DNA from: Viola odorata
Taxonomy: Eukaryota; Streptophyta; Magnoliopsida; Malpighiales; Violaceae
Direction of reading: 5' to 3'
Assembly (NCBI GenBank): GCA_963691705.1
Contig: OY829539.1
Location: 53,604,327-53,668,326 of the forward strand
DNA length: 64,000 bases
The notes beneath the pieces were generated by a model, which was given only the letters and a program-made list of their open reading frames with translations, searched no databases and had not been told where the DNA came from. Both the position numbers and the translations under genes were made by a program. Shown piece after piece: positions 1-9,825 of this stretch; positions within the stretch are counted from its first letter, which is position 1; each line of letters begins with the position of its first letter.

Positions 1-1903
1 TACGTCTCTCAACTACTCCATTTTGTTGAGGCGTGTATGGAGCTGTCAAGTGTCGCTTAATCCCAGAGTTGTCGCAAAACAAGTTAAATTCTTGAGAGAC
101 AAATTCCCCTCCCCTATCTGTTCTGAATGTTTTAATCCTTTTTCCAGTTTCTTGTTCAATTAAGGTTTTGAACCTTTTGAACCTTGAGAACGCCTCACTT
201 TTCTCCTTCAAGAGTAAGGTCCACATGTATCTCGAACAGTCATCAATTAAGATAAAGATGTATTTGTTATTTGCCATCGTATTTGGTGTTATAGGACCGC
301 AAAGATCGCCGTGCACAAGTTCCAGAATATGTGTTGCTCGATACGTCGTAGCTTGTGGAAACACATGTCTTGTTTGCTTTCCTAGTAGACATGATACACA
401 CAGTTCCTTCACAATGTTTACGCGCGGGATACCAACTACCAGCTCCCTTTTAATCATCGATCTCATGTTCTCGATATTGATATGTCCCAATCTAGCATGC
501 CATTTCGCCGAGTCACTCATTGTTTCCACTTGTAGGCACATGGTACTACTTAATCCCATGCGTACTTTGTAAAGTCTATTCTTTGATCTTTTTGCCTTGA
601 CCAGCAGTTTACCTTCTCGATCATGTAGAGTTAGATAGTCGTCTTTCAATCTAATGTCACACCCAGATTCCGTAGATTGCCCAAGACTAATTATGTTGTT
701 TTTCAGTTTCGGAGTAAAGTAAACATCGGTTAATTTGCCTTTTTTGCCGTTTTGATCGATGAAGGAGATTGACCCTTTTCCTTTGATGTCTATTCTAGAA
801 TCATCACCGAATCTTACTTTTCCTGTGATAGTCTTGTCTAATTTTGTAAAGTACATATGGTTTCCGGTCATATGGTTACTAGCTCCGTTGTCAAGGTACC
901 ACATATCATCTTCAGGACTTGTCTCGTAGTTGCTAGGAATGATATTGTTTTCATTCAAGAAGACAACTTCATGCATCATTAGCTTATCCGCATCTTGTGT
1001 GTCAATTTCTGTGTCTTCTTGAGTTTCTTGCAGTTTGAGTAACCGATCAGGACAGTCTTGTGCAAAGTGCCCTGTTTTGTCACATCGGTAGCATACAACT
1101 TTAGACATGTTTCTTCCTTGTCTGTAGTTATAGTTTTGTTGTTGTCCACGGCCTCGACTACTTCGTCCATAGAATCTTCCTCCACGCCCTCTTCCCCTAC
1201 CACTGTTGAATTGGTTGTGTGGTTCTGTCGATTGTGATTCCATAGTTGCATACATTAATTTGCTCTGATCTTCCTGCGATTCTTCTTCATTACAGATCCG
1301 TTCTTCATATGCTTTTAGGCGCCCTACGATGTTTTCAAAGCTAGTGGTTTTAAGATCCAATACCTGCTTGAGAGAAGCAACAATATGTATATATTTCTTT
1401 CTTGGTACGCTGTTCAAAAACTTTTTAACTAGCTTTGACTCTTCAATACTTTCACCTAGGGTTGTAGATTTCGAAGAGATCTCTGTTAATTTTCCCGAGA
1501 AATCATCAATCGATTCTGTGTCCTTCATCTTCAACCTATCAAACTCTGTCATCAGGGTTTGAAGTCGCGCTTCTCGGACTCTATCTGCTCCAACATACCG
1601 TGTTCTTATGGCCTCCCAGACCGCCTTAGATGTGTCAAGTGCTCCGATTTGTAAGGTAAGGGTTTCAGGGATGGATTGGAACAAGAGTGCGATTGCCATA
1701 TTGTTTTTATCTGCGTCATCTGTTCCCGGTTCAATGGTTTCCCAAACTCTATGAACTTTAAGGGCCATCTTCATCTTGATTGCCCATACCGTATAGTTTG
1801 TGCTATTCAGCATCGGGCACTGGATGGACGATGGACTGCTCATCGGGTACTGGATGGACGATGGACTGCTCTCCGCCGGTTTTGTTACTGCGATATCTTC
1901 CAT
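1..1903 (-). CDS. Copia gag-pol polyprotein, N-terminal ~634 codons, open at the left edge
   Basis: The frame starting at ATG 1903 is open to position 2 as far as I could check it. The gag domain has the UBN2/Retrotran_gag type of copia elements (codons ~30-200). An Arg/Gly-rich stretch follows, then a CCHC knuckle near 1047-1088 (CYRCDKTGHFAQDC). Next come the protease motif WYLDNGASNHMTG near 860-905, a GAG-pre-integrase HxxLGH motif near 500, and the integrase core from ~300 down, with DDCSRYMW and a later RTDRGGEF. The last residues are the NGVVERR region of the integrase. RT and RNase H would lie outside the window. Upstream of codon 20 a short SSPSSIQ-type segment is tandemly repeated. 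The lack of stops suggests a young copy. I checked the frame at both ends and at the zinc knuckle, so a compensated indel in between is not excluded. Confidence 0.85.
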   Translation of the reverse strand, partial: MEDIAVTKPAESSPSSIQYPMSSPSSIQCPMLNSTNYTVWAIKMKMALKVHRVWETIEPGTDDADKNNMAIALLFQSIPETLTLQIGALDTSKAVWEAIRTRYVGADRVREARLQTLMTEFDRLKMKDTESIDDFSGKLTEISSKSTTLGESIEESKLVKKFLNSVPRKKYIHIVASLKQVLDLKTTSFENIVGRLKAYEERICNEEESQEDQSKLMYATMESQSTEPHNQFNSGRGRGRGGRFYGRSSRGRGQQQNYNYRQGRNMSKVVCYRCDKTGHFAQDCPDRLLKLQETQEDTEIDTQDADKLMMHEVVFLNENNIIPSNYETSPEDDMWYLDNGASNHMTGNHMYFTKLDKTITGKVRFGDDSRIDIKGKGSISFIDQNGKKGKLTDVYFTPKLKNNIISLGQSTESGCDIRLKDDYLTLHDREGKLLVKAKRSKNRLYKVRMGLSSTMCLQVETMSDSAKWHARLGHINIENMRSMIKRELVVGIPRVNIVKELCVSCLLGKQTRHVFPQATTYRATHILELVHGDLCGPITPNTMANNKYIFILIDDCSRYMWTLLLKEKSEAFSRFKRFKTLIEQETGKRIKTFRTDRGGEFVSQEFNLFCDNSGIKRHLTAPYTPQQNGVVERR

Positions 1904-1909
1904 GGTTTA

Positions 1910-1923
1910 GCTCCGCTACCAAT
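1910..1923 (-). promoter_or_regulatory. Copia primer-binding site, tRNA-iMet type with mismatches
   Basis: Directly after the LTR the minus strand reads ATTGGTAGCGGAGC. The usual plant Copia site, complementary to the 3' end of initiator tRNA-Met, is TGGTATCAGAGC, so there are about three mismatches. Its position between LTR and gag start supports the call. Confidence 0.6.
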
Positions 1924-2215
1924 TATAGAATTTAGAGAGATTAAGAATGCAAGATATAAAGACTCATCTTTATTGCTTTAGAAAAACTCTTTAAAACTAA
2001 AGCTCACACAATCTCTCCATCTCTCGAAACTCACAAGTTATGCCACACATTGGCATCTCCTTATATAGAGAATGATAAGTCCCAATTCCTAATTCTATTA
2101 GAACTCCTAAAATAGAATATCTTATCCTAAGTCACATAGGATAGGTCCTAATCCTAAGTCTCCTCGGATTAGGTGGGATTCAACCTCATCAATCTATTTT
2201 AAGCTTAATCCAACA
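1924..2215 (-). repeat. 5' LTR of the Copia element (292 bp)
   Basis: Read on the minus strand, the LTR starts TGTTGGATTAAGC and ends TTCTATA just before the primer site. The last two bases are TA, not the usual CA, as a C-to-T change would give. A TATA box (CTCTATATAAGG, fwd ~2072-2083) and an AATAAA (fwd ~1969) are visible in the expected order. The partner LTR is not in the window. Confidence 0.7.
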
Positions 2216-2578
2216 AAAACAACCCCGACTTGTTTCCATCTGTAAAAGGATATTTGATTAAAAGAAGTTGGTGATAGTGACTGGTGACGCAAACATTAAT
2301 CATTTTCTATGGCCACCTTACGAGCTAAGCTAGAAAGCAAAATATGTTGACCATAAAACAACCCAATTACATGTTTAGGATTCAACTTCTTCCAATTAAG
2401 ATTTTCGACCGAGTATACTTTTTACGAAAACTTCCATCAATTATCCGTAGAAAATCATTTTCATTGAGGTTTTCAGTCGATTTCGAGGGAAAATTCCGCC
2501 ACTATTTTCTAGTTTTTTTCAGTGCATTAACAAACCACAATTAAGTAATTAAAGAGTTTGATGTTTTGGAAGCTATAC

Positions 2579-3140
2579 CTTCCCTTGCTGGTGCTGCTGG
2601 TGCGGCTGGTGCGGCAGGACAAGGTGGATTTTGAACTCATCTTCAATATTATAATCAGCAAGCGTCATCCTATCCTCCAACTGCCGCCCCCCGTAAAATA
2701 ACATTTGCTGATCCCGTGGGATCCCTGTTATGACCTCAATTTTCATCTTCACTATACTAATCGTGTCTCTACCGGCGACATCCACCCTAATAAACTCGCC
2801 TTTCAGATTGATTACAAAATCCGCATCTATCATGTTTATAAAAAAAATTGAATCCTAATCAGAATGAGTTAGATTGAAAAAAATTAGTAAGCGATTTTGA
2901 ATTTCACGAGCTAACCTTCGGCTGCTGCTGCAGCTCCCAGAGGGTGAGAGTCATCTGGCGCATCTGGGCGCTGAGCGAATCGAACCTGCGCAGTAAATCA
3001 TCTTGTTTCTTGTTCGAGTCTTGCTGCAGTGACTGTATCTGCTCCTTTAGCTGTGACACCTGCTCTTCAAGTCGCCTCACTCTGTTGTTCCCGACCATCA
3101 TCTGTGCCTCAAGTTCTTTCACTCTGCTATTCTTCATCAT
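2579..3140 (-). pseudogene. Ubiquitin-like unit 1: coiled-coil exon plus frameshifted ubiquitin-like exon
   Basis: Exon 1 (3140-2916, start at ATGATG) codes 75 residues with heptads [21 protein letters not shown]. The donor follows AAG at 2915. The acceptor AG lies before ATG at 2826, and exon 2 would run to 2579 with a donor GTATAG after it. Compared with unit 2, one T is missing from the T-run near 2813-2816, so the spliced frame stops at the fifth codon of exon 2. The shifted frame would still code a ubiquitin fold (VKMKIEV, DQQ, GGRQLED, LADYN). The third exon seen in unit 2 is displaced by the Copia insertion at 2215. I call it a pseudogene; an alternative acceptor could rescue the frame but I see none. 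Confidence 0.75.
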
Positions 3141-3749
3141 TTTGCACAACAAATCTAACCGCTCTTGACTATGTTTTGTGGTGGGTGATAATGACTATCG
3201 AAAGGGGAAAGAGAGAAGAAAAGAAAGGTATGAAATCGTTTAGCGATGTGCGGGGACAATACTCTATAAAAATTTAAAAAATTGGGGTCCCACCATGAAA
3301 ATTAGAATTCTGGACCTCTCTGTCCCTTCCCATCACGGAAAATTACGTATATTTAATTTACAAGCGAATACCTTAATTTTATATAATTTCCCACGTACAA
3401 TCTCTTAATTTTATCATTTATAGAATTAGGGGTGTAAACGTTATGATAGAACCGGTTCTATTTTTTTCCGGTTAGATCTTTTATTTAAGTTTACAAGAAA
3501 AAAAAATGATTAAATTTTTTTATTTTTTAGTTCTTATTATGGAAAAAATTGCCCTCACTCCTCATAATAATTCTTATATAACTTCATAAATAAAGTTTTC
3601 TATTTAAAATAACAAATAAATAAAATGAGAATTTTTAATTAAGTTTAAAAGAAACAAAAGGAAAAAAGTGATTAAAATTTTCTATAAATTTTAATTAAGT
3701 TTAAAAAAATATATATGACTTTTAGTTAAGTTTAAAAGGAAAAAAGAAA

Positions 3750-4270
3750 GTGGGAGCTAAGGGGATTTAAACCTCACCCCTTTAGTACGAGACATGAGGA
3801 ATTAACCACTAAATCAAAGCTAACTTTTGATAATAGAATGTATAAATATATATATGAACCAGTTCTCTCAGTTTTACAGTTTAGTTTACAGTTTTTAGAT
3901 TTGGAGAATCGGACCAAACTGAAATTTTCTAGTTCATTTCGATTCTCCCTAACGGTTCCAAGAAATAAATTAAAAAAACTAACATTTCGGGCCAAGTCGA
4001 TGTGGTTCCGATTTAGACCGGTTTTTGTACACTCTTAAATACAAGGAAATTTATATATAATTACATCTTGAATATTCATTTATGTTCAAAGATTAATTAG
4101 ATTTCCTGAATAAGATATATTATGTAGATTTCCTGAATAAGATATATTATGCTCAAGAGAATATGAAAAGAGTCTGATTCGATGATTAAGTGAGTTCTTT
4201 TTTATAGGCGATGGTGGAATTTGAACCTTAATAATATCTTTACCACCAACCAAACAACCAAAGAACTATA
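3750..4270 (-). repeat. Two tRNA-like (SINE-type) sequences, copy A
   Basis: On the minus strand, 3825-3750 has a box A-like TGGTTTAGTGG-type motif followed by a box B-like GGTTTAAATCC. A second one at 4270-4207 has TGGTTGGTGG then GGTTCAAATTCC. Both recur in copy B (7918-7992 and 8291-8370), and the second again at 17409-17472. The order A then B, 30-40 nt apart, matches tRNA-derived SINE heads. No cloverleaf can be closed, so these are not functional tRNA genes. Confidence 0.4.
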
Positions 4271-4912
4271 TGGACATGATTAAGTGAGTTATAGTTCCTA
4301 ATTAGTTCTTTTTTTTAGAAAAAAATCTTACTTGTATTAAGAAAGAAAACAAAAATTAAATTAATTAATGTTTAGAATCAATTTTTGTAATTTATAATTT
4401 TTTAATTTTTTAAATATAATTTACCGTATTTATTTATTTATTTTTTATACTTTGATGTCTTATTAAAGGCTTGTAGTTTCTTTTTTATTTATATATTCTC
4501 TGCAAATCGCTGATCAGGTAATCATTTATATATATGCAATATGAGAAATGAAATCTACCATTTATATGAATGAGAAAGTATATTTAACATGTTATTTTAT
4601 CGACCTATTTTAAATACCGAAACCACTTAATAGTTAATAGTATGTAGCTTCCTATTTTATTCAATAATTCAACTTCCGTTAAAGAAATAACATAAATATG
4701 GGCTAAATTAATAATTACTATTTATTTTTATTTGTTATGTTTAGTATTTACGAACGGAAATATAAAACACTCATATATTAATTAAAATCGATCACACATA
4801 TATGGAATTTTTTTTAGGTAAAATATTGTGATACGCATAGAGAATTCATTGATTTTATCGGGAATTCACCTTATAAAAAGATGAGGGGTTACATCCTTAG
4901 TAAATCAGAAAC

Positions 4913-6097
4913 TCAGCATCCTCGAAGGCGCAGGACAAGGTGGACTGTGGAGTCTTCTTGGATATTATAATCAGCAAGTGTCTTCTCGTCCTCCAATTGC
5001 CGGCCGCCGTAAATAAACCTTTGTTGGTCCGATGGGATTCCTTCTATCACCTCAATCTTCATCTTCACTATATGAATCGTGTCGCTCCTGTCCACATCCA
5101 CCTCAATATGTTGGCCATTCGTATTGATCACAAAAATCCGCATCTGTCATTTTATAACATTAATTTAACAAAAAAAAAATGAATTTTCTGTAAAACAACC
5201 CCGACTTGTTTCGGTTAAAAGAAGTTGGTGATAGTGACTGGTGACGCAAACATTAATCATTTTCTATGGCAACCTTACGAGCTAAGCTAGGAAGCAAAAT
5301 ATGTTGACCATAAAACAACCTAATTACATGTTTAGGATTCAACTTCTTCTAATTAAGATTTTCGACCAATTATACTTTTGACGAAAACTTCCATCAATTA
5401 TCCGTAGAAAATCATTTTCGTCGAGGTTTTCAGTCGATTTCGAGGGAAAATTCCGCCACTATTTTCTAGTTTTTTTCAGTGCATTAACAAACCACAATTA
5501 AGTAAATAAAGAGTTTGATGTTTTGGAAGCTATACCTCCCCTTGCTGGTGCTGCTGGTGCTGCTGCAGGACAAGGTGGATTTTGAACTCATCTTCAATAT
5601 TATAATCAGCAAGCGTCATCCTATCCTCCAACTGCCGGCCCCCGTAAAATAACCTCTGCTGATCCGGTGGGATCCCTTCTATGACCTCAATCTTCATTTT
5701 CACTATACTAATCGTGTCGCTACTGGCGACATCCAACCTAATAAACTCGCCTTTCATATTGATTACAAAAATCCGCATCTATCATGTTTATATAAAAAAA
5801 AAAATTGAATCCTAATCAGAATGAGTTAGATTGAAAAAAATTAGTAAGCGATTTTGAATTTCACGAGCTAACCTTCGGCTGCTGCTGCCGCTGCCAGAGG
5901 GTGAGAGTCATCTGGCGCATCTGGGCGCTGAGCGAATCGAACCTGCGCACTAAATCATCTTGTTTCTTGTTCGAGTCTTGCTGCAGTGACTGTATCTGCT
6001 CCTTTAGCTGTGACACCTGCTCTTCAAGTCGTCTCACTCTGTTGTTCCCGACCATCACCTGTGCCTCAAGTTCTTTGACTCTGCTATTCTTCATCAT
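4913..6097 (-). CDS. Ubiquitin-like unit 2: coiled coil with two tandem ubiquitin-like domains, three exons
   Basis: Predicted exons are 6097-5873, 5778-5536 and 5143-4913, all phase 0, with GT donors and AG acceptors directly before ATG-type codons; total ~232 residues. Exon 1 is a coiled coil (a/d positions V-L, V-L, V-L, I-L). Exon 2 is a ubiquitin fold ([12 protein letters not shown] start, [13 protein letters not shown]) ending in a Gln/His-rich linker instead of RLRGG. Exon 3 is exactly 76 residues and colinear with ubiquitin, but ends RLRGC. Relative to ubiquitin it has L8T, K6I, K11Q, K48R, K63E and G76C; K27, K29, I44 and V70 are kept. Such a protein could not be cut by deubiquitinases at the usual site nor be conjugated as ubiquitin is. 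Its role is unknown; a scaffold or ubiquitin-binding decoy is my inference. The exon model needs transcript support. Confidence 0.7.
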
Positions 6098-8480
6098 TTT
6101 GCACAACAAATCTAACCGCTCTTGACTATGTTTTGTGGTGGGTGATAATGACTATCGAAAGGGGAAAGAGAGAAGAAAGGTAAGAAATGGGGTAATCTTA
6201 GGTGAGAATTACAATACGGTTTAGCGAAGTGCGGGGACAATACTCAATAAAAATGAAAAAAAAATTGGGTGATGGCGATTTTGTTGTCCCACCATGAAAA
6301 TTAGAATTCTAGAATTCTGGACCTCTCTGTCCCTTCCCATCACGGAAAATTACGTATAAATAATTTACAAGCAAATACCTTAATTTTATATAGGGCTGTC
6401 AATTCAAGTCTACGGGTTCGGATCCAACCCGAAAAGTATAGACCCGAGCCTCATCGGATCAGGACCAGATCTAACCCAGATAAAATTCGTGACTAGTTTT
6501 TCAGTCCCAGTCCCGACCTGATGAGGCTTTCCGAATCCGAGATCAGACTCGGAAAAAATTGAACCCGGATCCTATTCTTTCTATCATTCCTCTTTCTTTC
6601 CTTTTTTTTTCCTTTCTTCCCTTTGGCCGAAGCCTCTCTCTTTCCTTTCTTCCTTTTTTTTCTTTCTTTTTTTCTTGTTTCTCTTTTTTCTTTCTTTCTT
6701 TTCTTCCTTTCCTCTTTTCTTTTCTCAATCGGGCAAGCAGTGAAGGTTTGATGTTGGATTTGGTGATGATGTGAAAATTTGAGAGTTTGATTTGGGTGTG
6801 TTGATTTGGTGGTGTTGATGGGTTGGTGTCGGCGATCGGTAGATCGGCTACGATGGTTGCTGGTGTTGGATTTAACAGAAAGTGTAGTGGTGGTAGTATT
6901 TGGAAATTCTTAAATTGGGTTGGCTCTGCTTTTGTTGGTGTGGTTGCCGAGAGAGCAGTGTGACGGTGACGGCGGGAGATGGTTCTGGCCGAAGGAGAGA
7001 TGACGATTGGCGATGGTGATTTTGGGTAGAGAAGGGGAGAGTGAGATTGAGAGCGTTTGTGTTGATGACGAGAGTGAGAATGAATGAGATGAGAGAATGA
7101 GATTAGGGAATATTTGGTCGGGTCTCCATTTTGTCAGGTCAGACACGATCGGATCCGGGTCTCACTAGGTCGAGACCCGAGACCGATCGAATCGGGACAA
7201 ACCCACCCGACCATAAAAACTTGGTCCCGGTCCCGACAAAAGACCCGGGTCAGGGTCCGGGTCCAGGTCTTCTAGTCCTTGGACCAATTGACAACCCTAA
7301 TTTTATATAATTCCCACGTACAATCTCTTAACTTTATCATTTATAGAAGTAGGAGTGTACGCGGGCCGATTCGGTCTAGTTTTGGACTGGAATCAGACTA
7401 AATCAGAAATTTACGGTTCTGGTAAAGATAGAAGCGAACCGAAAATGATTCGGTTCGATCCTGTGCTATTTTTTTCGGTTAGGTCTTTTACTTAAGTTTA
7501 CAAGTACAAAAGATTAAAATTTTCTATTTCTTACTACGGAGAAAATATTTTTTCCTCATAATAATTCTTCTATAATTTCCTTAATAAAATTTTCTATTTA
7601 AAATAACAAATAAAAAGAAAAAAAATGAGGAATTTTAATTAAGTTTAAAAGAAAAAAAAGAAATAAATGATTAAAATTTTCTATTTCTTAGTTCTTACTA
7701 CGAAGAAAATATTTTTTCCTCAATCCTTATAATAATTCTTATATAACTTCATTAATAATTTTTTTATTTAAAATAACAAATAAAAGAAAAAAAATGAGGA
7801 CTTTTAATTATGTTTAAAAGAAAGAAAAGGAAAAAATGATTAAAATTTTCTATGAATTTTAATTAAGTTTAAAAGGAAAAAAAATGAGTTTTAGTCAAGT
7901 TTAAAAGGAAAAGAAAAAGTGGGAGTTAAGCGGATTTAAACCTCACCCTTTTAGTACGAGACATGAGGAATTAACCACTAAACCAGAGCTAAATTTTGAT
8001 AATATAATGCGTGTATATATATATCGGTTCTCCTAGTTTTACGGTTCAGTTTACAGTTTTTAGATTTGCAGAACTAGACCAGACCGAAATTTTCTGGTTC
8101 ATTCTGATTCTCCCTAACGATTTCAAGAAATAAAAATAAAAAACTAACTGTTCGGGCCAGTTCGATACAAGGAAATTTATATATAATTACATCTTGAATA
8201 TTTATTTATGTTCAAAGATTAATTAGATTTCCTGAATAAGATATATTATTTTCAAAGTCTGATCCGATGATTAAGTGATTTTTTTTTATAGGCGACGGTG
8301 GAATTCGAACTTGAGTTTGAGTCTTTAATAATATCTTTTACCACCAACCAGACAACCAAAAAAAACTATATTGACATAATTAAGTGAGTTATACTTCCTA
8401 ATTAGTTCTTTCTTTAGAAAAAATCTTAATTGTATTAAGAAAGAAGACAAAAATTAAATTAATTAATGTTTAGAATCAAT
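5196..8480. repeat. Segmental duplication, copy B (pairs with ~2216-4560)
   Basis: The second copy of the block described at 2216-4560. It carries unit 2 exons 1-2 and intron 2, and keeps the same AT-rich upstream tract (7300-8480) with both tRNA-like sequences. The hAT insertion at 6391-7299 is absent from copy A, where the empty target site is intact near 3376-3400. Positions 7310-8780 contain no gene I can support. Confidence 0.75.
6391..7299. mobile_element. Non-autonomous hAT element (909 bp), 8-bp target duplication
   Basis: Terminal inverted repeats are TAGGGCTGTCAATT (left) and the complement of AATTGACAACCCTA (right), 13 of 14 matching. The flanks are perfect 8-bp repeats ATTTTATA at 6383-6390 and 7300-7307, the hAT hallmark. 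Subterminal stretches are rich in ACCCGR motifs on both sides. The interior is a T/C-rich tract (6590-6725) and G/T-rich sequence with no transposase. The empty site in copy A proves insertion after the segmental duplication. Confidence 0.9.
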
Positions 8481-8794
8481 TTTTGTTAGTCAATAATTAT
8501 TATAGAAATAAGTTAATGCTCGATTATGTTAAAAAGAAAATGCTTAATTCAATTAATTATGTTAACATGGAAAATAATAAATGGTAATACATTTTAAAAA
8601 TGAAAGTCTAATTTTCAATTAGTATTAAGAGAATGATTAATTATGTAAAAAGAGAAGGAAAATGAGTAACAAATGGAATCAATTCACGCTATCGATTAAT
8701 TGCGAAAGCACGAAGATTCACAAAGAAAATTAATTAAAATTTATACTAAAGTAATAGTGGACTAAATTTTTTTTGCTCAGTAGTCACCAATAAG

Positions 8795-9594
8795 TCAGCA
8801 TCCTCGAAGGCGCAGGAGAAGATGGATGATGGACTCCTTTCGTATATTATAATCAGCAAGTGTCCTCCTCTCATCCTCCAATTGCTTACCGGCGAAAATT
8901 AACCTTTGCTGGTCTGATGGGGTTCCTTCTTTCACCTCAATCTTCATCTTCACTAAATTAATCGTGTCCATGCTATCTACATCCAAGCTAAAAGATTTGC
9001 CTGCCCCAGTCTTCACGAAAATTTGCATCTGCCATTTTTTATAACAATTGAATCCTAATTATTTAGGCAATAACTGTCAAAATGAATTATTAGGTTCCAA
9101 AACCCTGATTTGTTTTGCTTTGATTGATATTTTTCTACTAAATTTATAGTAGTTTAATCGAAAATAACAATAAATACATTTAAGATTGCATTTCATACAA
9201 ATTGTGAGAAAAAAAATCTCTCTTCATTAACACCAAATTCGATATATAAAGGAATTAGCTTGAGGAGCCTAATTAAATGGTTTGATGTTGGGAGGGACCT
9301 AACCTTCGCCTGCTGTTGCCGCTGCCAGAGCACGGTCACCAACGGGCGCATCTCGGCCCCAAGGGAACCGATTTTCCCAAGTAAATCAGCTTCTTGCTTG
9401 ATAGAAGCTTGCTGCAAGGACTGTATCTGCTCGCTTAACTGCGACACCTGGTCTTCAAGTAGTCTCATTGAATCTTGCTGCAGTGACTGTATCTGCTCCT
9501 TCAACTGCAACACCTGCTCTTCAAGTCTCCTTACTTTATTGACACCAACTATCACCTGTTCTTCAAGTTCTTTAACTCTGCTATAAATCATCAT
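8795..9594 (-). CDS. Ubiquitin-like unit 3: extended coiled coil with one ubiquitin-like domain, two exons
   Basis: Predicted exons 9594-9304 and 9028-8795, phase 0, ~174 residues. Exon 1 has 97 codons, 22 more than unit 2. The extra length is an internal duplication: [19 protein letters not shown] is followed by [19 protein letters not shown], which lengthens the coiled coil by about three heptads. Exon 2 codes a ubiquitin fold ([32 protein letters not shown]) with one extra Arg before TLADYN and a C-terminal RLRGC. Lysines matching K6, K11, K27, K29 and K48 remain. There is no second ubiquitin-like exon: the 3' end is a stop, followed by a non-homologous flank. A TATA box lies at 9726-9733. 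It looks intact; expression cannot be judged from sequence. Confidence 0.7.
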
Positions 9595-9725
9595 TTTGCA
9601 CACGAATGATGTGGGTGATTGTGACGATTGGAAGGGAAAAGCGAGAATTAAGATTAATCTATTTATTTTCTGATTTTTGAAGAAATTAAGATGGAGATCG
9701 CTACAAGAATGGAGGATGAGGTGTG

Positions 9726-9733
9726 TTTATATA
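9726..9733 (-). promoter_or_regulatory. TATA box of unit 3
   Basis: The minus strand reads TATATAAA about 135 bp upstream of the start ATG (9594), which leaves room for a ~100-nt leader. It lies in the region between the gene and the pogo-type element that begins at 9826. Confidence 0.5.
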
Positions 9734-9825
9734 CAATAGGGGTGGATTTTAAACGTTTTGATCTCAACAAGAAGGGGGCGGTGAATTTGAATGGTATCTA
9801 TCCCATAATTTAAGGTTTTACAATA

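Larger units (their letters stand above)
1..2215 (-). mobile_element. Ty1/Copia LTR retrotransposon, 5' part, truncated by the window edge
   Basis: The element reads on the minus strand: 5' LTR (2215 to 1924), a tRNA-Met-like primer site, then gag-pol running off the left edge. It lies in DNA homologous to intron 2 of the neighbouring ubiquitin-like gene at 4913-6097. Unit 1's DNA matches unit 2's until the LTR starts at 2215. The five bases outside the LTR, 2216-2220 (AAAAC), should be one copy of the target duplication; the other copy would lie beyond the left edge. Seen: LTR, primer site, open frame. Inferred: insertion into the intron. Confidence 0.85.
2216..4560. repeat. Segmental duplication, copy A (pairs with ~5196-8480)
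   Basis: The stretch carrying unit 1 and its upstream 1.4 kb is closely repeated at about 5196-8480: intron 2, both exons, the 5' flank, the AT-rich tract and two tRNA-like sequences occur in the same order. The second copy is longer mainly because of the hAT element at 6391-7299. Positions 3160-4900 hold no gene I can support. They contain AT-rich spacer, the tRNA-like sequences and possible MITE remains. Confidence 0.75.

Noticed and set aside
979..1251. A 90-residue acidic minus-strand frame and several plus-strand frames in 168-1981
   Set aside because: They are out-of-frame shadows of the open Copia gag-pol frame 1903 to 2.
3427..4037. A hAT-type MITE with ends TAGGGGTGTA and the complement of a CACTCTTA end
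   Set aside because: The 8-bp flanks do not match and the right end is missing in the duplicate copy; too weak to annotate.
3750..4270. Functional tRNA genes on the minus strand
   Set aside because: Box A/B-like motifs are present but no acceptor stem or cloverleaf closes.
6543..6774. Lys/Arg-rich (minus) and Ser/Phe-rich (plus) open frames
   Set aside because: They are the two strands of a T/C-rich tract inside a hAT element.
8795..9594. Unit 3 as a normal ubiquitin gene
   Set aside because: It ends Arg-Gly-Cys, has an inserted Arg, a coiled-coil exon in front and many substitutions; it is not ubiquitin.
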